Part shown: positions 13,001-24,805 of the stretch, in pieces | How positions within the stretch are numbered: the stretch's first letter is position 1 | How the letters are laid out: every line of letters begins with the position of its first letter | Assembly (NCBI GenBank): GCA_021234155.1 | Contig: JAJEKV010000028.1 | Coordinates: 3,310,567-3,374,566, forward strand | DNA: 64,000 nt | Direction: 5' to 3' | Origin: Isoetes taiwanensis | Lineage: Eukaryota; Streptophyta; Lycopodiopsida; Isoetales; Isoetaceae | Position numbers and translations under genes: made by a program | Notes under the pieces: model-generated | What the model was told of the DNA's origin: nothing | The model's input: the letters and a program-made list of their open reading frames with translations, nothing else | The model's database searches: none

Positions 13001-15489
13001 TTTGTGTTGGAAGTATTGATTGTTTGTTGTGTTAACAATTGCGGAGGGCTTGCATTTAGTGCTTCTCTTGTGTGTCCTACAATTTTGCAAGTGCACTTTG
13101 TGCTGGGTTCTTTGATAAATTTAAGTACCAACCAAATAGCAAATACGGTTGTCATTGTGAAGTAAAATTCAAGAATGTGAGGTGAAATGCAAGAATGCTG
13201 CGTGAAAATTGATAGCAACATCAACACTTAGATTTGTCTTAACCTGCTTTTATATGTCCTAAATCATAGCGCAACACTTTATAGCATGAGCCCATTCTAT
13301 ATCTCAGGTACTCGTAAATCATAGAGTTATTCATTGCACAGTATCATTTATGTGAATTAACTAAAAGTATTATTCTATTCTCCCCCAGTTCTATAAATTG
13401 ACATGCACAGCTTTGTAAACAAAACTTATAGCTAAGAAAACGACACACTGTGTTCTCACAAAAAAGACCCGACACGAAACGACGATCTAGAAATTATGAA
13501 ACACACTTTCTCTCTACCGGAGGGCAACCCCTCGTGCGCAGCACCTTGTTTGTTTTGAATTCACGGGAGACTGTTTTGAGGATTTTCGTGATGGTAATTA
13601 TTCTGCAGATGTAATGTAGTTATCTTTTGAAGCTGCTGCATTCTCAGCCATTGGTGGGAGTGTTTAAATGTTAAGTTAAAGGCAGACACTATATTTGTAG
13701 ATGAAATAGATGAAAGTACGAGATTGACATCTCTATACTTTATGTTGGCAACTTTGTATACTGCATTACGTATAGAGCATTATGTAATGACAACACGTAC
13801 AAAAATGGTGGTCCATTGAGTAAAACTATAAAAAAGATGGTTTTTATTGCTGGTGAGGAGTCCAAGTGTTGGTCCATTATCATTGTCTCGTTGAATTTGC
13901 TACATTCAATTTGCTATGATGTGTAACTGCCATTTTTACTCATTGCAATGTTCCAATATATGCGTTGTCGATTTCTTGAATAGATAGTACTACCTGATTT
14001 CTTGAATAGATAGTACTTCGCTTGGAGCATATCCACAGGTGGTATATTCTTTTGTAACACATGGTGTTACCAGCAGAACATAGCCAATCCTCCAAAAAAA
14101 AAAACATTTACAATAAATGTCTTATGTTGAATGTCTAACTATTCTTAACATTACGGAAAAAAGAAAAATAAGTAATGCCATGTTTGTTAGGGTCTAAAAA
14201 ATAACACTAACAAAAATCCATAGCATCCTAAAGATCTTAGTGATACAACATCAAGAAGCATCTATAATATTTTCTTTATAGCACATCTTTCACTAAAAGT
14301 TAATTAATGGAATGTTCTCATTTTTTTCCTCATTCCATGCAAACAAATGGCTATGTATTAACAATTTTACAATGTGGGTCATAATCCCCTTCTATGTAGT
14401 CCAATGGAAATACTAAAAGGCCATGATAGAACTTTCTAAAGCATAGTATTGCTTCCTCCAATCGTAATGCACAATGTAATTGCACTTATAACACTTCATA
14501 GCTTTTTTCAAAGTCAAGAATGTAATTGCCCATTTTTTCAAAGTCAAGAATGTAAAGCTCAACATACAAAATGGAAATCGGGTCGACTATTTTTGCGGAG
14601 TCACAATCGGGTGCTGCCACATGTCAATCGCCTACATCGCGGAATGGAAGTAGGGTCTTCCGATTCCGCATGACCGCCTCTTTCGGTAATCTCAGGAATA
14701 ACTTTTAGGGCAAGCGAATGACAATAGAACTTTATTGGAAGGCGGAAAGCACATCTTGAGTGATGAACGTTGGGGAGATGAACGTTAAGCGCCTTCAGGG
14801 AGGCGCCTGGCTTCTGAGAGACATTCCCAACCCCGATGGATGAGGCTTTGTATGAAGCTGTTCTCCAGGGGTTGGGAATTACAAACATCCTGGAGGAAAA
14901 CCAAGATTCTTTAGGAATCATCGAAAATTTAATTAGATGGGCATTTGAGTCTAGATCTAGAGTAGGCGGCTTAATTCCTTCTTCTTGTGTATCTTTGCTT
15001 CGACAGGTCGGGTTCCTTAAGGGTGGCCGCTCACAACTCTAGACCCTTTCTTGGGAGCAGTTTGGCGTAATTTATTCATGACGAGTGCCCCTTTGGAATT
15101 TGGAGTTGAACCGATCTATTACTGGGCAGCCTTCTTTGATCTCCAACCATCTCAGCATCTTAGGGACTTAGACGTGGTGGTGTGGAGGTTCTTGGTAGCA
15201 AATTAGCTTAGATTTCTTTCTGGGGCCCTGTGTCAAATCTAGGGTCCCTATCAAAGTAGGATCTTTTAGTATCTGCGTTTCTGGGATCTTCGAGGGTACG
15301 GGTTGTCAGCCTCCCTGTCATATCTTGGGTTTCTTCTCGGGGGAAGGGGAAGGCCATCATTGGCAGTTATTTCTTGGGACGAAAGGAAAGGGAAAGCTGC
15401 AGAATTTGGTAACGTCTGCTTCTTTTGAGGCTTCAGAGGGTTCGAATTGCGGATTAGTTTCTCCCCCTTGTGTTCGGTTTCCGTTCAAG

Positions 15490-17410
15490 ATGAGCACCAA
15501 GGCAGGGAATTCTAAAAATCAGTTTAGCAAGGAGGATGGAATCAAATTTTTTGGCTTGATAGCAGACGGGACAGAGCTTGGAGTGTTTTAAAGGATATAT
15601 ACACAGGTCTGGAGATAATCAGAGATCAACAGAAAGCAGCGGCATTCTGTATGGGGGTTCATGAAGAGGTGGGGATCGCGGCGTGCAAAGAAAAGATAAG
15701 CAACATTGATAAAGACTACATGGACGGTAGGGCGAATGACAGAGACTGGGTTTGGAACACTTTTGGTTATGTACAAGAAATGGATAACACCTTATACAAG
15801 CTTATCACTGTAAAACAAGGTCATACAGAGACGGATTGCTGCAGTCTGAAGAATAGGATTTTCAGAACGTTTATGGATGAAATGTTGGCAAAGGTCAAAA
15901 ACCTGATCATCATTTGGGATGGGCTGAGGGAAAGCTCCAATGCTAGCATCAGGCTAATTAGGAGATGGGAAGAGGCGGAGGATCACGTTATTGAGAGACA
16001 CAGGAAGTCGTTCAGAGCAGGGCTGGCCTTGGATCAGCCATTGGAAGGAATTTCGATATCTCTGGAAGTCTACCAGCTTAGAAGGAAGAAATTGGCCAAG
16101 GCATGCAAGATTAAAGATTCTAATGGTTTCTTTAATCTGGCGGAGGTTAATTCCTGTGACTGCGAGAACTGTGAGGAAGTCAAGATGGCAGCATTGAACA
16201 TAACGAAAACGAAGGTGGGAGAAAGCAAAATCACCAATACCATCCCAGTCGTTGGCAAGAACGACAAGGCTAAATGTTTGGCTTCCCCTCCCTCCTATAA
16301 GAATATTTTAATGAAAGAAACTCCTTCTGTTCCAACTAACTCTGTCAGTTAGAATGCTATTAGGGAGGATTTTATTGATTTGTTTGGTGTGCCAGACTCT
16401 TCAGCTGTTGACATTTTCTCCAGGAAAGCTATTTTAATCCACTTCCCGCGAAAGTGCCCTTCTCAGGAGGAGGTTAAAATATGGATTACCAAGTCACAAC
16501 ACATCCCTGATCTTTCGATCCTTAAGCTTGATAGCAAAACTTTCCAAATTGTATGCAGGGACGAGATGTGTGTTCGCTATATTCTTAAAAGAAAATTAGA
16601 TATGATTGCTAATGCCCCTTTTTATATGATGAAGTGGAGGTCTAGTTTTATCCCGGGGTCTGATAAGGAAATCAGTACCTCTACCTGGATCTCCTTTCCT
16701 AACCTCCCCCCAGTTTTTTGGACTAGATCTCACTTGACGATTCTTTCTGAATTCCTTGGGGATGTAATTGAGATCAATATCCCTCAAACCAATTACCCGT
16801 CAGTGTGCATCTCTAAAAGAATAAATTCCGATTGGAGTAAAAGCATAAAAACCAGGGTCAAGGAGAATGAATATATGGACATCATGATTTCTTACTCCAA
16901 ATGGCCTATTTTGGTTCCAACTGTCAAGGAGGCTCATCAACAGAAGAATATCAAGCAGGTTTGGATTCCAAAGGTAAATAACAGTGAGGATAGGAAGAAG
17001 TGTATGCACGATGACATTCCTAAACCTATTATTATAGAGCAGAATCAAAATGAGAATCAGACAATCCTATCCAAGATTGAGGATCAGAATTATCAGCAGG
17101 AGATCCCAAGGATAGGATTCAAGGACAATATGGTCCTACTGATCAAAAATGTTAACTTGTCGGTAAGAATTGACACAGGGAACTTTGTTTTCACCATGCC
17201 TGAAGATCCTGATCCTTATCAAAATAAGCAAGAGATAGAGTTACAAAGAGAAAAATTGAAGAGATAATGGATATAGAGGATAAAGGTTGGAGCTTGGTTG
17301 ACAAAAGGAGAGGCAGAGGTAAGAAAAAACTCTACTTGGGTCCCAGCCGAGCCAGTCCTAGAAAACATACCATTCAAGCTCGAGGAGTGGTAGGCAAATA
17401 TAAATTTTAA
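15490..17410 (+). pseudogene. LINE-A ORF1 (DUF4283-like nucleic-acid-binding protein), broken
   Basis: Translation starts at 15490 (MSTKAGNSKN), shifts frame near 15.57 kb, runs through a Cys-containing segment (CDCENC), meets an in-frame TAG at 16350, then continues in the same frame with IDLFGVPDSSAVDIFSRKAI and ISFPNLPPVFW. The latter resembles the DUF4283 domain common in plant L1 ORF1 and in related zinc-knuckle proteins. A last frameshift just before 17267 leads into a basic tail (KRRGRGKKK) that ends in TAA at 17408. ORF1 proteins coat LINE RNA during retrotransposition. Three lesions separate this copy from an intact ORF of roughly 640 codons. Confidence 0.75.
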
Positions 17411-18227
17411 TGGATAGAGATATTAGTTGCATAATCTGGAACCTCCAGGGATTGAATAGTATTATTAAAAGGGATAGGCTCAGAGTTTGTCTTCACTCCC
17501 TCAATCCGGATATTTTATTTATTCAGGAGCACAAGATCCACGACCTTAATCATAGGGATATTATTAGCAGAACTCTCCCCCCTAATTTTAGTTTATGGTC
17601 TATTCCAGCTAACGACTCTTCTGCAGGTATTGCTATTGCTTGGAATAATTGCTTGAATATCTCCAATACTTATATGATCAATGGAAGGAATGGCAGATGG
17701 CAGATTCTTTTATGCACTATTTTTAAAACTAGGATTGCTCTGGTTAATATTTATGCCTATAATAATCCTAAGGATAGAGTAGAAATTTGGAAGAAAATTA
17801 AGACTAGTTTGGATAATCTGGAGTTCGATGAGTGCATTTTAGGGGGAGATATTAATATGGTTACTAACAGATTTATGAAGAATAAGAATTACAGGCCTTT
17901 AGGTAAGCAGGAAAAGGAGGCTTGGTCAGACCTGATTGGGGGGCACAATCTCACCTTGGCTAGGACCAAAGCTGATTCTTACAGTTGGACCACCTTATGT
18001 CTTCATGACAGGTTTTATTTATCTGAAAATTTATGGAATCATGGTAACAGGGTGAACAATTTAGAAGGAATATGTAGCATAATAACATGGGGTTTTCTTT
18101 GTGTTTTTGTACGCTTTTCACTAAGGTTTTCCTATGATTTCGTGATGTATTCAAATGGATGTACTAATGCGTACATCTAGAGTGCACCATTTCTGAGCCA
18201 TTGATTTTAGCCTTTTTTTTTCAATGG

Positions 18228-18388
18228 TCAACAACCAATGGCTCACAACAAAAGCCCTTTTTTTGTGTGTGTGGTGCATAATGATCAACAACCAATGGCT
18301 CACAACAAAAGCCCTCTTTTTGTGTGTGTGGTGCATAATGGGCACATGAAGGGCTTGAAGGGCGCATGAAGGGCTTGAAGGGCGCATG
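18228..18388. repeat. Two nested tandem repeats inside the LINE-A insertion
   Basis: A 57-bp unit (TCAACAACCAATGGCTCACA at its start) occurs twice, at 18228-18284 and 18285-18340. It is followed directly by a 20-bp unit (GGCGCATGAAGGGCTTGAAG) at 18341-18360 and 18361-18380 with a partial third copy. The block belongs to the foreign sequence that interrupts the LINE-A endonuclease. Confidence 0.8.
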
Positions 18389-19040
18389 TAGTGCAGTTTC
18401 CCCGCCGGCAACACATTTCTTATCATAACTTTTGATCTAGAGCTCTGTTTCAGATGATTTTTATTGCGTTGGAAAGCTCTCTCCGAGATATTTTTGATAG
18501 TGTATGATATGAATATGTTTGGTTAAGTTATCTATGCTAAAACAGCAATTTTTCGGCCGGGTTTGGTAGGCTTTCACATCCTACCAGCTGATTAATATAG
18601 GATTGCGATATTGGATATTGTTTTATGGCTCATTCCAAATGAAGCTTGCAAAAATTACCATGCATTTTAGATTTTGAGGCGGTTATTAAGCAAATTTCAA
18701 GGCTTAAACTTCTAGATCCTTGTGCTAACAAGCAGAAAAGTTTCCCACTTTGGTTTCTCACCACAAGAATCCATGGAGGCCAAAGGCTGCTGTTAAATTC
18801 CAGTCGAAAAATGTTTGTGTATGGGTGTTGCAAACTTTATGACTTTCAGAATAATGGGATCAATCTGCTCTATCTTTATGGTAAGTTTTAATTATGTTCT
18901 ATTTGTTTTATTGTGATGAAATTCAAAAGCTATAGGTGATGAAAGCCTCAAATGAATTCTAGTTTTTTTCTGGTTTGAATTCTAAAATTTTTGTCACACC
19001 TGGGAGGGGGGACGTCCCTCGGGGCCAAAATTGTTTTTTT

Positions 19041-20247
19041 GCAACACAAACCATTAACATCCAACATATAAAAATTAAATCCCCCAACACATAACAACCA
19101 ACACACAACAACCATTGACATTAACAACCAACACATAACTACCATTGACATTAATTAACACAACCATTGGGTCCAACACATTTAAATTAAAACCCCCCCT
19201 TAAACCCCCTTTGATTTGGGTGCATATTCACACGGGGGGTGACGTAGGAAGGAAGGAAGGAAGGAAAAATTTTTAACGTCCACGGAACCCAATCGGGTTA
19301 TGGGACCAAGTACATAAGGGACCCGAAGTCTGGACCAAGTCCAAACAAGAGCATGGGCGAAGCCCTTAAACCAAAAGCACAACGTGAGCTAGAACACAAC
19401 CATCATGACCCGGATTAAAACCACACAGGAAAAAACGTTGCCCGGGATGACTATGGCTGCTCACCGATCAAAATCCATCTTTGTTGCACAAGCAACAAGC
19501 ATACCTTCATACCTCCAGCAGGCAAGGCTTCACCAAGCAACTCCGGAACCGTAACCTCTTCTGGCAACCGCTTTGGGAAGCAGGCGCTAACGCCAATCGC
19601 CCGAACCAGGGGAAGGCGGCACTCGAAAAAAACCTATCCAAATCGCCCATCTGAGGTGCCTCCTCACCCATCCTCCGACCCTGCGCCAAGGCGCCAAGCA
19701 CCCCTGTGTATGCACGCAGGCGGACATCCACTCGAGGCACACCGCAGGGCCATCCTTCATTCCCATTAACGCCATCCATCAATTTGCATCCGGCCGGGCG
19801 GGGCCTCGTTCGGCGCCCCGAGGCGGCGCCGAGGGGGCGAGGCGAGGGTAGGGACGAGAGCTCTCATAATTGTATTTTGCACGTACGAAATCAACACCAT
19901 ATAGTATTCCGCTTGAAATCTTATAGTATTTTGCAAATCTTGTTATATAGTATAGCAAATTTTGTACTTGCATACCCCACAAACGAGGAACTTTACGTAC
20001 GGTGTAGATTAAGGAATAAGGGGTGAATATGCCTATCCAACAGCTCTCCTTGCCCGGAGTCACCTCCCGTGTGAATATGCACCCAAATCAAAGGGGGTTT
20101 AAGGGGGGATTTTAATTTAAATGTGTTGGACCCAATGGTTGTGTTAATTAATGTCAATAGTAGTTATGTGTTGGTTGTTAATGTCAATGGTTGTTATGTG
20201 TTGAGGGATTTAATTTTTATATGTTGGATGTAAATGGTTTGTGTTGC
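19041..20247. mobile_element. Non-autonomous DNA transposon with ~190-200-bp terminal inverted repeats
   Basis: The left arm 19041-19243 and the right arm 20059-20247 are reverse complements over almost their whole length, starting GCAACACAAACC at both ends. They differ by a few substitutions and by a short extra repeat in the left arm. The 0.8-kb interior is much more GC-rich than its surroundings and encodes nothing recognisable. Long arms with a short, GC-rich interior recall Mutator-like elements and Pack-type carriers of captured gene pieces. I could not find the 9-11-bp target duplication expected for Mutator, so the superfamily is open. Confidence 0.75.
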
Positions 20248-20558
20248 TAAGGATCCCCCAGCAGCTAAGGATCATGGCCAGAGACACCATCAAAAAAAGG
20301 AGGACATACTTCAAGCTCAACACTAGCCTATTGGATCATGATGAATTTATTCTAAGATTTCAGCAGGTGTTGATTAAGTATCCCAGGCCTACTGGAAAAA
20401 CTGGTTGGATGTACTGGTGGGTTAAGGTAGCCAAGGCAATTAAGAATTGGCTTAAGGAATGGGGAAAAGCCGTGCACCTTCAGAAGAACTCCCATCTCCA
20501 GAACTTAAGGGAGAGACTTATAAATACCCCGGATGAGGACAAGGATGAGATCCGGCAG

Positions 20559-21364
20559 GGAAAAAATTAAGCATACTATATATTTTGTTTAAAAAATTGG
20601 TTTGGCTATTTTCCAAAATTTTACAGCATTTTATGATATATATTTGGCTAAAGTTATTATTATTATTACATTTATATGTATTTGGATTTGGCAAAACTTT
20701 TAAATTATCTACTATAAACTTTTACTTAGCTATTTTTTCTAACTGAAAAAAAAAATAAAAAATGTAAATTAAATTTTGTAGCTTTAGATATATTGTACTG
20801 CAGTTACGAATAATAATCAACAATCGGAGAACATACAATAATATTAAAAACTTTTAACAGAAGCTCACAACATAGCTTATAACATCGATCGTCTGAACTA
20901 CATTTAATGCAACAACACCTTCTAGATATTGTGATCAAATTGCACTTATCTCTAACCCTTGAAGGAAGACGTTATGCAATCAACTCGGGCGGCTATCTCT
21001 TACAATTCTTTTTTGAAGATGCATATGTGGTATATGTAATAGAAATTCATAGTTTGAAACACTACTATCATTGATGATGGTAGGTGGAGATGTGTAAAAG
21101 CCTATAATAAGAATTTATTTTCATTTGGCTATTAATGATTTAATATTTAAATATTGTAATATAAAGAAAGGCTAATCCCTTTTTCTTTAAGAAAAATGAG
21201 AAAAATAGTTTGGCTAATCCTAGAAAAATAATGGAGTACTTGTTTTAACTATGTCTATTTTTTATTTTTTTTTTAAAGAACCCCCTTCATAAAATTCGCC
21301 GCAAAAATTGTCTAGACCCCTTAAAAAATCGCCATTTGGCTATTAATAGCCACTAATTTTTTCC
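20559..21364. mobile_element. 806-bp MITE-like element with long target-site duplication
   Basis: The element starts GGAAAAAATTA and ends TAATTTTTTCC, an 11-bp terminal inverted repeat. It is very AT-rich and non-coding. It interrupts LINE-A ORF2 exactly: the flanks are ATGAGATCCGGCAG (20545-20558) and ATGAGATCCGGGCAG (21365-21379). Removing one flank copy plus the element restores the reading ...DEIRAEIEREE. The duplication of 14-15 bp is longer than usual for TIR transposons. Confidence 0.8.
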
Positions 21365-24300
21365 ATGAGATCCGGGCAGAAATAGAAAGGGAGGAGATTA
21401 AAATTGCAGAAGGTTGGAAGCTCAAGGCAAAGGTCAGGGAGATCAAGGAAGATGAGAGAGGAAGTTCTAAGTTCTTCTTTGTCAAAGCTAAAGGCAGGGT
21501 TAAAAGGAATCACATCTTCGAGATTAAGGCAGGTGATGAGGATATTACAGATGAGAATCAGATTAAAATTGCGGCCATGAATCACTTCAAAAATATAATG
21601 GGGACTAATAAGGATTGCCAGCATGATCTTGTGGATGGCTTCATTAACATGCAAGGAAGAGTAAGTCTAGAGGAGAATTTGAGCATTGAGCAGCCTTTCT
21701 CTAGTGAAGAATTATTTCAAATTGCATGGAAAAAGGCAAAAGCCCATGCCCCGATGGGCTCCCTGTGGAATTCTTCATCAAGGTGTGGCCTTTTATTGGG
21801 GAAGACATTACCAGCCTGGCCAATGAATTCAGGGAATCCAAGTGCTTGGATGCGAGAATAAATACCAGTCTTATTACTCTCATCCCCAAGACTGATATGC
21901 CTGCTACATTCTCTGACTACAGGCCTATTTCGCTTTCAAATGTCATTTATAAGCTAATTTCAGGTACTATAGCTAGGAGGCTGAAGCTAGTCTTGGAAAG
22001 GATAATCAGCACATCCCAGGCAGCCTACCTGAAGGACAGATTTATCCTTGATAATGTGGTGACTGCAATTTTGGGTCTTAACTGGGCCAAAGATACAAAT
22101 CAGGATGTTGCTCTAATCAAATTGGACATTACCAAGGCATTCGACTCGGTAAGCTGGAATTTTCTTTTTAAATGCTGCAATGCCTTAGGCTTTTCGAATG
22201 AGGTAATTCTTCTTTTCAAAGCTATTCTTTCCAATTCCAGATCCTCGGTTCTAATTAATGGGGAGTGTGGCCCTTTTTTTCCCCTTGAAAGGGGGGTAAA
22301 ACAAGGATGCCACTGGCTCCTTTTCTTTTTCTTATTATCATGGAAAGCCTCCATAGTAAGTTGGAGGAGGCCAAGACAACTAATCTGATCCAAGGGCTAA
22401 CCCTCCCAGACAATAGGGAGCTGGATCAGATATTGAACGGGCATTTTGCAGATGACACATTCTTGCTGGTATCTATGGACAATAGATCCTTAATCAACAC
22501 TCAGGCCATCTTAGAGGAGTTTGGGGAAGCATCGGGATGCAAGATCAATCCTATGAAGTCGAAAATTGTTGCCAAGGATCAGGTAAAAGAGGAGCAAGCG
22601 GCTGCTCTCATGGGATGTAAATATATTTTACCCACCAATTCGTCTAAGATCCTAGGCATTCACGTGGCCCTAAAAGGTAGCCCCTCGGATATCTGGACTG
22701 ACATTATTGAGAAGTTTCAGAAAAAAGTGGACAGCCTTAACTCCAAGTACCATCATTGCAAACTTTGTGATCTCCTCATCCCATGTCTATCAGTCTTCAG
22801 TTATCTTGGCGCCTAAAAAAGTATCCTCCAAGCTCCAAAGTATTATAGGCAGATTTATTTCCTCTGGCCAGAACAAGAGGTGTTGGACCCCTGTGGCCAT
22901 GAAGGAATAAGTATGGGGGGTTGGGAGTGATTAAGATTGAGAAACAGGGAGTAGCTCTAGCAGCCAAATACTTCTATAAGGCTGCTTACAACAAGATTAA
23001 TCACCCAGTGTCCATTATCATCAGACATTACTTGGGTAGATGCACTTCATATGGATGGAGGAACCTGAGAATAAGTCTCCCCCATTCTATTTACTTCCCC
23101 TTCAAGGTTCCCAACTCCACGCCTAGCCTACTTAAGAAATGGATTAGGGCCTGGAACTAGGTAAAAGGGATGTTTACATGGAAGGAAGGGCTGTCTATGA
23201 ATCAATCGATTTTTTGGAACCTAGCTCTTCTCACTAATGACTCTTCTTTGTGTTTGGCATGCCATTTTCCTGAGCAGGCTAAAATCTGGAATTCTAAGGG
23301 CATTTGCCTGATCAGGGATTTATTTGATGATCAGGGAATTATTCCCTTCAGGAATTCGGTGTTGTCGGAAGAAGATGGGAATTGTGAAGCTCTCTATAAC
23401 AATATCTGCACCATGCTTATTCAAGGAAAATGGACAGAAGGGGATGACAACTGGAATCACAATGGGAGGGCAGAATTCAAGGTTAAAGCAGCTTACAGAT
23501 TTTTGATGAAGGATCAGCCCATGACCTTGCATAATAAGTGGCAGATAGGGAAGGAAAGATGCATTAAGAATCTAAAATTCATGTGGTCTAGTCCTATCCC
23601 TCCTAAAGTCAAATCCTTCATGTGGCAGCTGTGGCACAAGGCGTTAGCAACAAATTGTAAAAGATACAGGATCCAGATGACAGATTCAGATGTATGCCCC
23701 AGATGCCTGTCACAAAAGGAGGATGAGAATCATCTCTTCATAACCTGCATGTGGTCAGAGTGGGTTCTAGAGTTAGCCTCGATTATTACTGGCACTGATC
23801 TTAATTCTTTGAGTTCTACAGATTTTTTCATGCCGGATCAACCCAATGACTGGAGGATTTACATCATCTTGTGGAGGATTTGGAAAGGAAGGAATAATTT
23901 CATATTCAATGGTGAAATTATCCATCCGGAGGCAGTTATCAAATAGATCGAATATGACATCAAATGGATAATTGCTGCAGGTTAATTCTTATGACAATGA
24001 TTCTCATTATGTTTTGGTGCTCTGCAGGGATCATATTTATGTTGCTGCGCAAGCTTAAGTGGAAGAAAATGGAGGAGCACGCGAACCAAGAGTGGATTAA
24101 GGTCTTTGGGCCGCCGGATTTGGAAGGGCATAATGAGTCGTGCGCTTGTGGATGCTGTTGTGACCAAAACCCCGATGCTCGAAGGGGTCTGATCTGTGAA
24201 GCCAAAGATAATAAGGGGAGGTTCAATATGGCAATGGCGGACTCCTGCCTATACACTATACATTGCAATCGTGGGGGTGCATAATTTTGACAAGCTTTAT

Positions 24301-24805
24301 GAAGTGCAACACTGCCAGGCAAGAGATTACTCTAAGGGGTACAATATTCTCCTTAGCAGCATATAAGTCCGATGTTATATACAATCGTTATACCATATAT
24401 AGCAACAGAAGGATGTTCATTTTACAAATACAATGTCAACATGCTCTGTGTGGGAGCAATTATAATTTGCACATATGCATTTGATAACTTGCATTTCAAA
24501 ATATAATAACTTTTAATTTTAAACATTTTATAGAATCAATCCTTTATCATCAGATTGGATTACTTGCATCACTTGCACCCCTACAGTTTCAATTCATAAG
24601 AACCATTGCCACTGCCATTAATCTCCAACTACAGTACTATTGCTCCTTCAACATTACACCATCAAAAATACCACGCATCTCCTGCTCTGTTTGTTGCTAG
24701 GGTTATTTTTTGTGACACAAGCAAACATTTTTTATTATGTATTTATTTCGGATATTCATTTCATTATCTATTCATTTCCTTATCGTTGTTTTTCTTTATT
24801 TTCCA

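Larger units (their letters stand above)
7255..14579. other. Intergenic region without recognised genes
   Basis: About 7.3 kb with only short ORFs that resemble nothing I know. Composition varies: mostly AT-rich, with a GC-richer block at about 11.7-12.5 kb. The first few hundred bases should hold the PPR promoter (minus strand). Visible structure: a palindrome at 8146-8185, a diverged duplication around 9768 and 9939, a second diverged pair near 10212 and 10777, and short tandem duplications at 13976-14026 and 14495-14555. These look like decayed mobile DNA, but I cannot assign families. Confidence 0.5.
17410..24400 (+). pseudogene. LINE-A ORF2 (endonuclease-reverse transcriptase-RNase H), broken and split
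   Basis: 17410-18080 encodes an AP-type endonuclease: IIWNLQGLNS, IQEHK, ILGGDINM and DRFYLSENLW are its landmarks. Coding resumes at about 20.26 kb (RRTYFKLNTSLLDHDEF), is split again at 20559-21364, and continues from 21365. The RT shows SPCPDGLPVEFF, ISLSNVIYKLI, DITKAFDSVSW, GVKQGC and the catalytic motif as FADD (22446-22457) instead of YADD. 23.58-23.75 kb holds a zf-RVT domain (CPRCLSQKEDENHLFITC). 24.13-24.36 kb reads, across frameshifts, like an RNase H (LVDAVVTKTP, KDNKGRFNMAMADSC, HCQARDYSKG). Frameshifts lie near 21.72, 22.30, 22.81 and 22.91 kb, with a TAG at 23158. Confidence 0.8.
14580..24480 (+). mobile_element. LINE-A: L1-type LINE with RNase H, interrupted by later insertions
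   Basis: ORF1 (15490-17410) and ORF2 (17410 to about 24.4 kb) follow the plant L1 order: DUF4283-like ORF1, then AP endonuclease, reverse transcriptase, zinc-binding zf-RVT domain and a decayed RNase H. Two foreign segments split ORF2 (about 18.08-20.25 kb and 20559-21364). I find no poly-A tail or target-site duplication, so both ends are approximate; the left one is placed where AT-rich sequence gives way to mixed composition. Several frameshifts and stops show it is dead as sequenced. It belongs to a different L1 branch from LINE-B, which lacks RNase H. Confidence 0.8.

Noticed and set aside
19041-20247. Firm assignment of the long-TIR element to Mutator
   Set aside because: No 9-11-bp target duplication and no transposase are visible; only the TIR length points that way.
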